Below, one piece after another: positions 10,040 through 20,057 of a DNA stretch of 64,000 nt; position 1 is the stretch's first letter; each line of letters opens with the position of its first letter. The notes below the pieces were generated by a model. That model had not been told where the DNA came from. It ran no database searches and saw only the letters and a program-made list of their open reading frames with translations. A program made the translations under genes and the position numbers. This DNA comes from Schizochytrium sp. CCTCC M209059 (taxonomy: Eukaryota; Sar; Bigyra; Thraustochytrida; Thraustochytriidae), in the NCBI GenBank assembly GCA_000818945.1, contig KN805394.1, positions 338,548-402,547 on the forward strand, in the 5' to 3' direction.

Positions 10040-11006
10040 TCACAGCTTGTTGATAAAGGTGGCGAACTTCTCCACGGGTTCCCGCTCGCTCTCCAGGTCA
10101 TTTACCTTGGCGGACCAGTCCGCATAGCCCAGCGCGACGCCGCACCACAGCATTTCCGAGTCCGGGATATTGAGCTGCTTGTAAATCGTCTGATGAATCG
10201 ACGACCACGCCTCCTGCAAGCACGTTTCCAGGCCAAACTCGCACGCCAGCAAGCACAGGGTTTGCAAGAACATGCCCACGTGGCCCCAACCTGTGTGTTT
10301 GTACATGCAATTCATCGACCAATCGCGTCAGGACACTTTCTTTTCAATCTTAAACCTACCCTTTCCTTCACAGCTCCATTCTACTCTTGCTCAGCACCAT
10401 CAAATCCCAATCAGAAATAACTTACCGTTGCAATCGCAAACGCGATCTACAGTGACAATGAGGCCCACGGGAGCACCAAAGAAATCGTAGTTCTTGAGCA
10501 TGGCTTCTGCGCGACCCGCCTTGTCATCACGCGCAATCTGCATAAGCTCGTACATACTGAACCCGAGCCGCCGCCGACGATCCAAAAACTCCTTGGACTC
10601 CGCCGCCGAGGGATAGATGTTGAACTCCGGCGCGTCGAAACCGCCTTTCGCCACTGCTTCCATCGCCTTCGCCGAAAGTTCCACCTTGGCGTCTCCCATC
10701 ACAACGTACACGTGCCATGGCTATGCATGTGTTGTGTTGTGTTCGCGCGTATATGTCAGGGTTCGTCAGTGAGTCAAACACGTCCTCATCCTGGTGCAAC
10801 CATGCTTGAACTTTAAACGCAAAGCCATTTTCTTGTCTCAGGACATGGATTTACCTTCCTCATCATTCCATACGTACCTGCGTGTTGCCGCCAGACGGCG
10901 ACCTTGCCGCGAGCTCCAGCAACTTTCGCACCGTGTCCTCTGCGACGGGCTTGTCAAGGAACTGACGGACCGACTTGCGATGCTTCGTGGCCTCCGAGAC
11001 GTTCAT
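10040..11006 (-). CDS. Nitroreductase-family oxidoreductase (three exons)
   Basis: Three exons on minus: 11006-10878, 10720-10426 and 10290-10040, giving 224 residues, the normal size for the family. Intron 1 (10721-10877, 157 nt) starts GTACGT and ends ATGCATAG. Intron 2 (10291-10425, 135 nt) starts GTAAGT and ends ACACACAG. Splicing restores PSGGNTQ-PWHVYVV and VDRVCDCN-GWGHVGMFLQ, both typical of the fold. HRKSVRQF near the N-terminus is the usual FMN-phosphate-binding R-x-S-x-R block, and CGVALGYADW near the C-terminus is the family's closing motif. The family uses FMN and NAD(P)H to reduce nitro compounds, quinones or enones; the substrate here is unknown. ATG 11006 (ACCATGA) is the only in-frame ATG before the domain. 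It is divergent from the Sec5 gene. Confidence 0.88.
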
Positions 11007-11421
11007 GGTGCCTTTCTGCACGTGCGAACTCGCAACCTCAGACTCCTCGTAGACGATATCCTCGCCGCGACGGTCCTCGCTCGCTTGTCTCGACGTGTCG
11101 TCAACGTAACAGTCCTTGTCCCCTCCTGCCGCTGCTCGATTCGCGCTTCGGCTCGGGCCTTGGCGGTCTGCCGGACTCTGTTCAGGTTTGCTTGCTCTTG
11201 TTTTCAGGGCCTGCTTTGCTTTGCTCGCCCTCGGCTCGCAGCGGACAGGTACCACGTTGAACCTCTTTCCGAATTCTGGGACCGTTCGAGACTCAGATAG
11301 ACCTCTTTGTATAGGCCGTTTACAATTGCGCCTTTCTCATCTCTCTCTCTCAGGCCGCTGATCATTTAAATGAAGGTCGTCGAGACAGACAGTCAGACAC
11401 TCGCAAACCGGGCCGGATACG
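11007..11421. other. Divergent promoter interval, nitroreductase / Sec5
   Basis: A 415-base region between two divergent ATGs. The minus frame stays open to 11255 without an ATG. A CT-dinucleotide tract (about 11338-11352) precedes the Sec5 start. No TATA box is evident. Confidence 0.5.
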
Positions 11422-14400
11422 ATGGAGTCCTCCGGCGGCGGCGGCGGTGGCGGCGGCGGCGGAGGAGCAGGGGGAGGAGGAGACGGTGGCGGAGGGCAGG
11501 ACCTGGCCGTCCTGGTGCAGGCGCACGTGGACGAGCTGCTAGAGGGCATCCAGCCGTCGTCGAGCTTCACGGCGAGCTCGAAGCGGAAAAAGGCCCTCGC
11601 CAAGTTCTCAAGATGGTTTCTCGACCCCGGAGACCCGCCCCAGCTCAGCCCAGCCCAGGTGGAGACAGTGCTGGTCGGTGATGCTCTGCGCGTCGAATCG
11701 CCCGCACCCGCAAAGGCTCACGTGCGCACGGGGCTCGTGCATCTCGCAGGTCTCCCCAAACGACGCAAAGACCACGGCGGCGTTCAGCTCACACAGAGCG
11801 CTACCATGGCCATTGACTTCCTCGATAAAGTCATCAATCTTCATCCTTCGCATCTTTCCGCGCCAATCTTCCACGATGCATTCACATCGCTACCGCTCTC
11901 GCTTCTGCAGAAAATTAATTTCGACCTTCACGTCGATCAGCAGACGCGCCAGCAAGCCTTTCGCCTCATACAAAGTGTGCTTCGCCACCAGCGCGCGCTC
12001 CGACGCGACCCGTCCGCAAACTCTCCGCACGAACATGCCGACCATGTGCTGGAGCAACTTCTCAAGGACGATGACGCGCACGATCTTTATATTGAGTGGG
12101 AAGATGAATTCGACGACGACCTCGAAGATGATCCCAACAGCGAAGCCAAAGCACGCGAACAAGACCCCGGAGCATGGACGGGCGTACATCTTGACGCAGA
12201 ACGCCCCACCGACCTCGACGGTTCCGAACGAGATCCCGACCATGATACCTTTATCGACGACGTAGACCCGGCAAAAACCTTGCTTGCCTCTGTCCTCAAG
12301 GACGCGATTCAGCAGGAGCAGGCCGCAGCCTCGCCCCAGAACAAGAGCGGTCTCCCCCAAAGCACATCAAGCGCTGTCGATAATGAGGCCAAGCTCGAGG
12401 CCCAGGCCACCGCAGCGCAGCGCCTCACCGACTCCTTCAAGTCCATTGGCGCCAACACGACCCGTATTGACGATCCTCTTCGTGTGCGCGCTGGCGACCT
12501 TCGCGTATTCGAGGCTCAAATCAATTTTTCCGCCTTTGCACCCAATGCAGCCTCCGCATCGAACAATCGAAAGTCGAAAATGACCGCTGCTGCGACGGCC
12601 GCTGCTGCGGCCGCCTCGGCAGCTGCAAAGAGTGCCACGCCTCGCTCATTTGATCCAGAACACACCCCAATTGCTGAGGAAGATGCCACCCCGATGAGTC
12701 CTGGGTTCATTGACACCAATACGGACGACAGCGACAATGATTCACTTGCTTCAAGTCCGCCAATTAGCCCGAGCATGAGCCGCGCGAGTGGAGGTCCTCC
12801 GACTCGTCGCGCGTCCAAGACTTCGCGGCTCAAAGCTCTCATCCGAGGTCGCAAGTCACGCCGTGCAAGTACCTCTGCTGGCACACCTGGCGCCTTAGAG
12901 GCAGACTCGCATTACTCTGGCAGTAGCGCAGGGGGAGGTGCCGAGTGGACACCTGATGCAGAGCTTTCGGCCGGAAAGTCGACCCGACATCGACGTTTTC
13001 GCACATTTCGTCGCAAGTCCACCGTCGAGAGAACCTCAGAGTCTGCCGCATCCATGTCCTCGGGAAAGGCGCAAACTGCCTCTGGAAAACCACCGAAACC
13101 TCCTCTGCGGAGCGCCACGGCTGCTACTGCCATGAGCACAGCAAATGTCACATCGGCTCGACCCACTCCAGAAATTTCCCAAGAAGATCGTGACCGCTTT
13201 CTCGATCGTCAAGTCATGTCCGAAATCTTTGAGCACGCAACAAAAAATCGACGCCGACCTGACTCGGGATCCTTCAAGTCTATTACCAGCGCCTCCTTCA
13301 CATCCAAACGCGCAGAGGCCGTAGCACAAGTCAAGCTGTCTCTTCTCCCAAGTTCAGAAAACTTCAGTCCAAGCCTATTGCTTTGGCGCGTGCATCGGAC
13401 TACCGAGCTCGGCGATCTCGTAAAAGGTCTTCATAATCTTGAGCAAGACAATGAGGATCAAAATCGACGTATGCGCAATCTAGTTCGTGAGAACTTTGAC
13501 GAATTTGTCCATTGTCGCTACACGATTGGCCAAATTGATGCGCTCATGAAACAAGAGAGCGAGGCTTCTTTACGCGACGCGACCGCATCTTCGAGCTCTG
13601 CTGCAGGCGCTGCCGGCGCAGGCCCTGATGCCGGCGCGGAAATCTCTTCACGTGCGCCCGGAAGCAATGGCAAGACGCGGGCGGCTACAAAGAAGAATTC
13701 AAAACAGTCTGGGCAGGCCTCTCAGTCGCAGCAGCAACAGCTGCAACAGTTGCAGCAACAAAATCAGAATGGCTCCGCCTCCAAAGGCCCTGGGCGCACT
13801 GTTCGCGTCAACGGAGCCTTGGACCAAGCGCTGGAAACGGCCAATACGAGCTTTGTCCCATTGTTACAGAAGCGCAAGCGCATTCGCAAGCTTCGTCGCG
13901 CTGCGGACATGCTACAGCGTCTCGAGTATCTCTGGCAGCTTCCGCAGCGGCTCCGTGATCTCATGGCACGCCACAAGTGGATTGTTGCTGTCATTGAGTT
14001 TTCCAATGTTGGTCAGCTTCTCGCTCTTCTTGACCGCCCGCGCTCCAACTCGTCGAGTAGCCCTGGCATAGCGGGAAAGCAGGATCGGAGGACCTTTTAT
14101 CATGATGCTGTTCGTGACCTCGAGTCCTGCGGCATTGATCTCTGCGTAGCTCTGAAAACAAAGCTTGCAGCCAAAGACGGAGGGGCTGTTCAGGCCGCGT
14201 CTGTAAAATCGGGTGCCCGCGACACAGAACACCCCGGGAACCTGACCGAAGACACGGACCTTGCGTTGCGCAAAGACCAAATTGACAGTCTGCTTTGCAC
14301 AGAAGCGCTCAGTCTCTTGCTCGAGCTGCGCGATCACGTGCCAAAGGGAAGCAAGCTTCACCGCATGCTTGATGACGAGAACGACCCCTTTCTCATGCTC

Positions 14401-16329
14401 GCTGTCAGCCAACAGGCCCACGGTGCCGCTGCCCTGCAAGGCATTGATCCCACGGACTCCGGTGCCCTCGGACGTGCCACCAGGATAGCGCGGGCCTATT
14501 TGGGCATCTGGGAGGACGCGCGTGTCTGTCTCGACCCTTCGAGCGCATCGTCCGGCAAGGAGCATATTTTTGACGTTCTCAATCGCGTCAAGGGCGAGTC
14601 CGGGGCCATTGTCACTAGTCGCGGGAGTGGAGGACTGCAAATTGTCCCCGACGCGAACCCGGACCTCGACGCCGACACAGAGGTCATGGACGAGCTCGCT
14701 CGTCTTCGCAACGCACGTGGTAATCAACGTGGCGCAGGCGCCGCGCTCGGCGATGACAATGTTCGTGGAGGGGGTGCTGCATCGGGTGCTAATGCTCAGG
14801 ATGGAGATACGCGAAGTCGCGCGGGATCAACAGATCTTCTCTTTGATATTCGAAAGCGTTCTGCCGCAAACTGTACGCTCGAGGACCTTGCTGAGCGTCG
14901 GAAATCGAGCGATGAGATGGCTTGGAGCATCATCAGCGCCTATATTGATGTTGGCCGCCGCGTGGTAGAAGACGATTTTGCTCACGACGACTTGCCCGCT
15001 GCGAGGAAGAATCTCCAGAGCCTTTTGTCGCACTGTCGCTCGATGCGTGCACGCGGAGCTTTCAATGCTGCGGCGCACGCCGCCAAACGTCTTGAGCGGA
15101 AACGCGCCCACGACGCTAAAGCGATTGCTTTCATTGCTCGCACCGAACCTTTTGCTCTGCTTGAACGTCTCACCGCCGAATACGTGCATCGTAAACTTGG
15201 ACAACAGGTCGCAGCCACGGCACGAGACATCGAAAAGGATAATTTTAGCCCTCTGCCACGTGTGACGGGGCGTCCAGGTCAGGTGCCTCAACTCGTCGTT
15301 TTGGTTCGGGCCATCGAGGGTCTCCACGTCGTCCTCACAGACGTACAGACCCTCGTGCGTAGTACAGATGGACTTTCCTTTTGGAGTAACGCTTTTCTTT
15401 ACGAATTAGTGGATGATGTGAGCAGACAGCTGAGTATTTTGCTAAACAGCGTGAGCATTTGGGTTGACAAGCGTGCCAAAGGTGCCACTGCCGATATCGT
15501 GGCTCTCCTTTTCGCTGACTGCTACTTTTTGCGTGATACTTTTCTCGACCAAATCCAAGCCCTCCTCGCCGAAGCCATTCAGCCTCGTCTTCGAACACAG
15601 AAGCAACGTGCGCAGGGCAGTGGCAGCGCCAATGGCAATGGCAATAGCAATGGCAATAGCAATGGCAATGGTAACGGGACATCGTCTCCCCGCGGAGCAG
15701 AGGTTTTTGTCAGGGAACAGCAAGACAAATTTCAGCGACTCGAGGACAAGTTGATGGCCCAGTACGTACAGCAAAATGGCCAGGGACTCAAGGCTCTGGT
15801 TGACGAAGCTGTCGCCGTCATTCAGCGCAAAGATTGGCCAAATCCGCCCTCGACTGTGCGGCAGTATACACTTGATGTCTTGGCCCACCTCGTTCATGTC
15901 ATGGCAGAGTGCTCCTTTCGTGTCGGGGCGCTTGGCACGCGTCGTCTGATATGTGGCCTCGCGCACCGTCTGGGTCTCATCTTCTCGCTTGCTGTCTCTG
16001 CCGCAGTTGCGAATGGCCTTGATGCCTCCGCCTGCCCAGGCTTCGCTCTTCAGCTTCGGGCCGAGATTGCCTTTTTGCGCACCATACTTGCGTCGTTCGA
16101 GACGGAGAAGGCCACTGACGCGTTTGCATCCACGCTCTTACATTTGCAGTTCCGTGAAGAAGGCTCAACCCAGAACGACGACGCTGTCATCGTCCCACTT
16201 GTCATGGACGCAACGCGCCGCGCTGCACTCATGGTGCGCGCCCTCGGGGCCGATCCCTCGATGGGCGCAGTCTCGATCATCACGAGCGCAGAACGTCCTC
16301 CGCATCCGCCCACCCCTCCTCCGCTCTAA
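11422..16329 (+). CDS. SEC5: Exocyst complex component Sec5 (EXOC2)
   Basis: Single 1635-residue frame from ATG 11422 following a stretch without repeats. The Sec5 core starts near residue 648 with FSPSLLLWRVHRTTELGDLV, then NLVRENFDEFVHCRYTI, the hallmark 'VH..T....L..GL..L' and 'LVRENFD.FV..K.TI' blocks. A helical stretch around residues 795-870 contains PLLQKRKRIRKLRRAADML. Exocyst tethers secretory vesicles to the plasma membrane. Animal EXOC2 is about 924 residues with an N-terminal TIG domain. Here the first 640 residues are different: a Gly run (residues 5-25), a helical block (about 125-200), then long disordered Ser/Thr/Ala-rich sequence. No TIG domain is evident. An Asn-Gly repeat (15632-15678) lies in the C-terminal part. 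It is intronless. Confidence 0.85.
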   Translation: MESSGGGGGGGGGGGAGGGGDGGGGQDLAVLVQAHVDELLEGIQPSSSFTASSKRKKALAKFSRWFLDPGDPPQLSPAQVETVLVGDALRVESPAPAKAHVRTGLVHLAGLPKRRKDHGGVQLTQSATMAIDFLDKVINLHPSHLSAPIFHDAFTSLPLSLLQKINFDLHVDQQTRQQAFRLIQSVLRHQRALRRDPSANSPHEHADHVLEQLLKDDDAHDLYIEWEDEFDDDLEDDPNSEAKAREQDPGAWTGVHLDAERPTDLDGSERDPDHDTFIDDVDPAKTLLASVLKDAIQQEQAAASPQNKSGLPQSTSSAVDNEAKLEAQATAAQRLTDSFKSIGANTTRIDDPLRVRAGDLRVFEAQINFSAFAPNAASASNNRKSKMTAAATAAAAAASAAAKSATPRSFDPEHTPIAEEDATPMSPGFIDTNTDDSDNDSLASSPPISPSMSRASGGPPTRRASKTSRLKALIRGRKSRRASTSAGTPGALEADSHYSGSSAGGGAEWTPDAELSAGKSTRHRRFRTFRRKSTVERTSESAASMSSGKAQTASGKPPKPPLRSATAATAMSTANVTSARPTPEISQEDRDRFLDRQVMSEIFEHATKNRRRPDSGSFKSITSASFTSKRAEAVAQVKLSLLPSSENFSPSLLLWRVHRTTELGDLVKGLHNLEQDNEDQNRRMRNLVRENFDEFVHCRYTIGQIDALMKQESEASLRDATASSSSAAGAAGAGPDAGAEISSRAPGSNGKTRAATKKNSKQSGQASQSQQQQLQQLQQQNQNGSASKGPGRTVRVNGALDQALETANTSFVPLLQKRKRIRKLRRAADMLQRLEYLWQLPQRLRDLMARHKWIVAVIEFSNVGQLLALLDRPRSNSSSSPGIAGKQDRRTFYHDAVRDLESCGIDLCVALKTKLAAKDGGAVQAASVKSGARDTEHPGNLTEDTDLALRKDQIDSLLCTEALSLLLELRDHVPKGSKLHRMLDDENDPFLMLAVSQQAHGAAALQGIDPTDSGALGRATRIARAYLGIWEDARVCLDPSSASSGKEHIFDVLNRVKGESGAIVTSRGSGGLQIVPDANPDLDADTEVMDELARLRNARGNQRGAGAALGDDNVRGGGAASGANAQDGDTRSRAGSTDLLFDIRKRSAANCTLEDLAERRKSSDEMAWSIISAYIDVGRRVVEDDFAHDDLPAARKNLQSLLSHCRSMRARGAFNAAAHAAKRLERKRAHDAKAIAFIARTEPFALLERLTAEYVHRKLGQQVAATARDIEKDNFSPLPRVTGRPGQVPQLVVLVRAIEGLHVVLTDVQTLVRSTDGLSFWSNAFLYELVDDVSRQLSILLNSVSIWVDKRAKGATADIVALLFADCYFLRDTFLDQIQALLAEAIQPRLRTQKQRAQGSGSANGNGNSNGNSNGNGNGTSSPRGAEVFVREQQDKFQRLEDKLMAQYVQQNGQGLKALVDEAVAVIQRKDWPNPPSTVRQYTLDVLAHLVHVMAECSFRVGALGTRRLICGLAHRLGLIFSLAVSAAVANGLDASACPGFALQLRAEIAFLRTILASFETEKATDAFASTLLHLQFREEGSTQNDDAVIVPLVMDATRRAALMVRALGADPSMGAVSIITSAERPPHPPTPPPL

Positions 16330-16915
16330 GACGCTCCTGCGCTCGAGCCCTCCGACTTTGCGAACCCCACGGTTGATTGATTGCTTGATTGTTTGATTGA
16401 TTGATTGCTTGATTGATTGCTTGATTGATTGATTGATCAATTGATTGATTGACTGTGAATTTGAAATCTCTTCCGCTTCTTTTTCCTTAATTTCTTTTCT
16501 TTTTCTTTTTCTGTATGACTCCGTTCCCCTTGTTCCCCTCGATAGATCCGTTTTCTTGAGAGCGGTCCCGGCAGCCGCGTGCAAAAGCAGCTAGCTGGCT
16601 GGCCAATACTCACGCACACACTCATGCCTCATTTGCGCACACACACGATTGATAGCGTCGTGCTCTTTGCTATGAAAGAAACAGAGCTCCCAAAGACTTG
16701 CCATGCCATACATTGCCTTGTTTTGGCTAATTTTGCTTCGTTTGCCTTAGTGTACAAGCGCGGCTTTTTCACTTCCCTCGGCCCTTGCTTGATTGGCTCA
16801 ACTCACCTTTCGGCGACGACGGAACAAGTAACATTAGCTAGCTGGCTGGCTGATCGGGGTAAGGCTCAGCGAGCGTCGCGCCGGTGACAGACAAGAACCT
16901 TAGGCTGGCGCGCGA

Positions 16916-16948
<33 letters not shown>

Positions 16949-17114
16949 GTGCCTCGACCATTAGGTCAGCACGTAGACAGAGGCGAGGTTCAAGTGGTGA
17001 GGAGGGGATACGTGCAAGCGCAACGACGCTTGCGAGCACGCACGTACGCTCGCAGCTAAAGGCGCACGCAAATTGGCATACCCCCGCACGCGCGCACGCA
17101 CTGAAGGCGATAAG
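16330..17114. other. Intergenic, microsatellite-rich
   Basis: No gene seen. A GATT/GCTT repeat lies at 16373-16452 just after the Sec5 stop. A GCGGGC-type tract at 16911-16950 and a basic, GC-rich leader precede the next gene's ATG at 17115. Confidence 0.6.
16373..16452. repeat. GATT tetranucleotide repeat
   Basis: About 80 bases of GATT with occasional GCTT and GTTT variants, starting 44 bases after the Sec5 stop codon, so probably in the 3' UTR. Confidence 0.9.
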
Positions 17115-19061
17115 ATGGATTGCGAAAGCAAGTCGCTCGAAGACCACGAGCTTGGCTCACCGACGGCGCTCGACGAGATCGAAGCAGCGTCGTCAGCCGT
17201 CAAAAGCAAGCCAAAGTCAAAAGGAAGATCACGAGCGAAACGCAAGTCGCGCAAGCTGACAATCGAAGATGTTTATGAATCGGTGAGCAATCAAAAGGTC
17301 TACGGCATGTGCCCACCTATCCCGCGGGTGATCTTGACACCGCGATCCTCGGAGGCGCTGCTGAGCACTGGTATTGATTCGGAAGACCTTCGGGTACGCG
17401 ATCTCGACTCCTTTTTCGAGCCAGGAATCACCACCCAGGTTCAAAGGTTGCGGTACGAAGAATACAGTACTCGCCGGCGCGATCTCATGAAGGAGGCGCG
17501 GCAGATGCGCGATGTCCTCGTCAAGCGAAGCGAGACAAGCAAAGACACAGAAAAAGGACGCAAAAAACCGCCACCCGTACTCGGCGGCATGGAGCCCGAG
17601 GACGACATCGCCAAGCTCGTCGAACAAGAAGAGGAACGCTTGCGCAAGATCCAGCTTCGCAAAAAGCAAGAAATCGAGCAAATGCTTGCTTTTGAAATGC
17701 GCCAGGTTGAGCTCCAGCAAGCCGCAGACGCAAAAGCCAAAGCGGAGGAGGAGCGCGCACGAAAGATCAACAAAGAAGTGGCACTTCGCAAGAAAAAGGC
17801 CGCAGAGGAAGCTCGTATGAAGCAACTGCAGCGCGAGGCGCAACTCGAGTTTCAGGAAAAGCAAAAGAAAAGGCTCGCAGAGGCTGCATTCCGAAGGGAC
17901 AAAGAGATTGCAGAGCGAAAGCGGCACGAGGAGGAAGTAAGGCGCAAGGAGGCGATTCGGGCAGAGCAAGATCGACAGCGCAAAGCCCAAGCCCTTAAGG
18001 AAGAAACTGCACGTCGTATGCGTGTCGCAGAGCAGGCAATTCTCAAGCGCAAACGCGAGGCAGAAGAAAAGGAGCGCCGCCGTCTTGCAAAGCTAGCCCG
18101 CCAGCAGGAGGCACGCACTAAAATTGCACAAGAAAAACAACAAAAGGCTCAAGAGCGCATGGAGATGAACCGCAAGCTGCTCGAAGACGCCGAACGAAAA
18201 CGCGCGGAGGAAGCTGACTTGAAGGAGCTCATGGCACGAGAGCGCGCCATGCGTCTCGAAGAAGAGAAACAAGAGGAGTTCCGTCGCAAAAATATGCTTG
18301 CGCAGCTAAACGAGGAAAAGAGAAAGCGCGCTATTCAGGAGGCTCGACGTGAGGAGGAAGTTCGTGCGCAAGAGCTTATTATCAAACAGCAAGAGGTCGA
18401 AAAAGCTTTGGAGGAAATCAGTCTCAGTAAAGAGCAACAGCTCGCCGTACAAAAGGAGCGCAATCGTTTGCGCATCGAGGCAAAGCGGAAGAAGGTGGAA
18501 ATGGCGCGACGTCGCGACGAGTACAAGAGGCTTCAGGTCATGCAAAAAATCGATCAAGGCACAAAGAAAATCGACAAAATGCTCTCACGCAAAGAGCAAA
18601 TTGTACAGCAGCGCAAGAAGGCGGCTCAGGATGCAAAGATTCGTCGTGACCTTATTGCAGAGCGCATGGATGTGATTCGGCAAAGGAAAAAGTGGGATGA
18701 GGCGACGAAACTTCTCGACAATCCCGACGCTGTCGGCCCCCAACACCATGGCGGAAATCGGGGCCGCAAGGCCAAGTCCAAAGCTTATGGAACGCAGTCA
18801 TCGCCTGAACTTCTTTCTACGTTTCAGCAGCAAAAGGCGGCTGAGGCTGTCGCTGTGCGAACCGCCAAGAAGAACGCCAATGCCAACAGTACTAGTGGTG
18901 GCGCAGCTGCCGCCGCGGAGAGCAAGTATGTTTCACCCTATGAAATTTCGGTGGAGCAAGACCGACTCGCTGCAGATCGAGCAGTCAAGCAAGCGAAACG
19001 GCCCTCCGTTGTTCCTGCATTTGCTGTCGTAAATGAGCACGACGGCTCGGTCGACTTTTGA
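17115..19061 (+). CDS. Coiled-coil protein, CCDC177/DUF4659-like N-terminus
   Basis: 648 residues from ATG 17115 (AAGATGG context). The frame is open further upstream but without an ATG. Residues about 70-130 hold a compact block: VILTPRSSEALLSTGID, then a DLRVRDLDSFFEPG segment and QRLRYEEYSTRRRDLM. This resembles the 'TPRS.EAC...G....L..R...EF.......RY..Y...R' region of vertebrate CCDC177 proteins; the match is from memory and moderate. Residues about 165-510 are a nearly unbroken charged coiled coil (E/K/R/A). The tail is basic then Ala/Asn-rich. The N-terminal 60 residues are Lys/Ser-rich. The function of the family is poorly known. Other coiled-coil structural proteins are possible. Confidence 0.6.
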   Translation: MDCESKSLEDHELGSPTALDEIEAASSAVKSKPKSKGRSRAKRKSRKLTIEDVYESVSNQKVYGMCPPIPRVILTPRSSEALLSTGIDSEDLRVRDLDSFFEPGITTQVQRLRYEEYSTRRRDLMKEARQMRDVLVKRSETSKDTEKGRKKPPPVLGGMEPEDDIAKLVEQEEERLRKIQLRKKQEIEQMLAFEMRQVELQQAADAKAKAEEERARKINKEVALRKKKAAEEARMKQLQREAQLEFQEKQKKRLAEAAFRRDKEIAERKRHEEEVRRKEAIRAEQDRQRKAQALKEETARRMRVAEQAILKRKREAEEKERRRLAKLARQQEARTKIAQEKQQKAQERMEMNRKLLEDAERKRAEEADLKELMARERAMRLEEEKQEEFRRKNMLAQLNEEKRKRAIQEARREEEVRAQELIIKQQEVEKALEEISLSKEQQLAVQKERNRLRIEAKRKKVEMARRRDEYKRLQVMQKIDQGTKKIDKMLSRKEQIVQQRKKAAQDAKIRRDLIAERMDVIRQRKKWDEATKLLDNPDAVGPQHHGGNRGRKAKSKAYGTQSSPELLSTFQQQKAAEAVAVRTAKKNANANSTSGGAAAAAESKYVSPYEISVEQDRLAADRAVKQAKRPSVVPAFAVVNEHDGSVDF

Positions 19062-19245
19062 GCCCTTCACTTCTCCTCCTCCTCCCCAATTCTTCATCGC
19101 AGCGGCAGCATCGTTTTATATACCATGACATACTCTTTCTTTTTTACAGTTGTGAGATATTACATCACACAATTTTTTCTTGCGCCGGTTTCACACGCGT
19201 ATACTAGCTTGATTGACAATGAAGGAAGGAAGGCGCGTATCAGCT

Positions 19246-19926
19246 CTACGCTGATTTGCTCTTCTTGCTGATGCTAGCATCTTGAGCCCGGACCTGCGAT
19301 ACGAGCGCAGCCGCAGCAGCGCCAAGAATAGGGCCAAGCAAGTATGCTGAGGCATCGTCTAGCATTTCGCCGGCAAGGACGACCCGAGAGAAATATGAAG
19401 AAGGGTTTGAGTACCCGCCCGTGACATCTAAAAAGATGAAAATCAGAACTGTGCACACGGCGCTCTCCCAGTAAATCGATTCGCTCACGTACATGGCCCA
19501 GACCTGCAACAAAAAGACGATCAGACCTTCGAAGAGGGCTGTCTCGGCATACGTAGAGAGTACAAAGCCTGCCTTGGACGGGATCGGGTTAAAGGAGATG
19601 TTTGGGTCGATCAATCGTACAGTCCACAAGGTGACGAGGTTTCCCGCGGCGAATCCAACGAGATCCACGGCCGAGAGCCAGGCCGCACGTTGCGTGCGCG
19701 CCCACGTCGGATTGTGCAGCACATTTTGCGCGTGTATGGCCGGGTTTGTCACCGCCTGGAGCCCGAGTTTGCTGAGCGCGAGTAACGAAATGTAAAAAAG
19801 TACAACCTGCCAGAGTAGCGCGCCTTCGAGGCCAAGTGCCGGTGGCACGTACAACGCGAGGCCTGAGAGGACCGACGACGCGACGCACGCGGTGAGCTCC
19901 ACGGAGGAGCTCGCGCTGACCTCCAT
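19246..19926 (-). CDS. Divergent aquaporin (MIP family)
   Basis: 226 residues from ATG 19926, about normal for an aquaporin, with six hydrophobic segments. The first half-helix box is intact: TNPAIHAQNVL, followed by the family's downstream W...A...D..G..AG (AAWLSAVDLVGFAAG). The second box is altered, TGGYSNPSSYFSR in place of the usual GG..NPAR..GP, so the conserved Arg of the selectivity filter is not at its normal position. ETALFEGLIVFLLQVW matches the E-T helix that starts the second repeat. This pattern recalls unorthodox aquaporins such as AQP11/12 or SIP types. Water or small-solute transport is inferred, not certain. The tail is basic (SKKSKSA). It is divergent from the ankyrin-BSD gene and convergent with the coiled-coil gene. 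Confidence 0.75.
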   Translation of the reverse strand: MEVSASSSVELTACVASSVLSGLALYVPPALGLEGALLWQVVLFYISLLALSKLGLQAVTNPAIHAQNVLHNPTWARTQRAAWLSAVDLVGFAAGNLVTLWTVRLIDPNISFNPIPSKAGFVLSTYAETALFEGLIVFLLQVWAMYVSESIYWESAVCTVLIFIFLDVTGGYSNPSSYFSRVVLAGEMLDDASAYLLGPILGAAAAALVSQVRAQDASISKKSKSA

Positions 19927-20010
19927 CTCCACCTCGTCGCTTCCTTACGTGCTTGCTTCCTTTGCTTGCTCGCAAAGTTTACTCTTCAGCCTCTGGCAAG
20001 CGAGCAAGCG

Positions 20011-20057
<47 letters not shown>

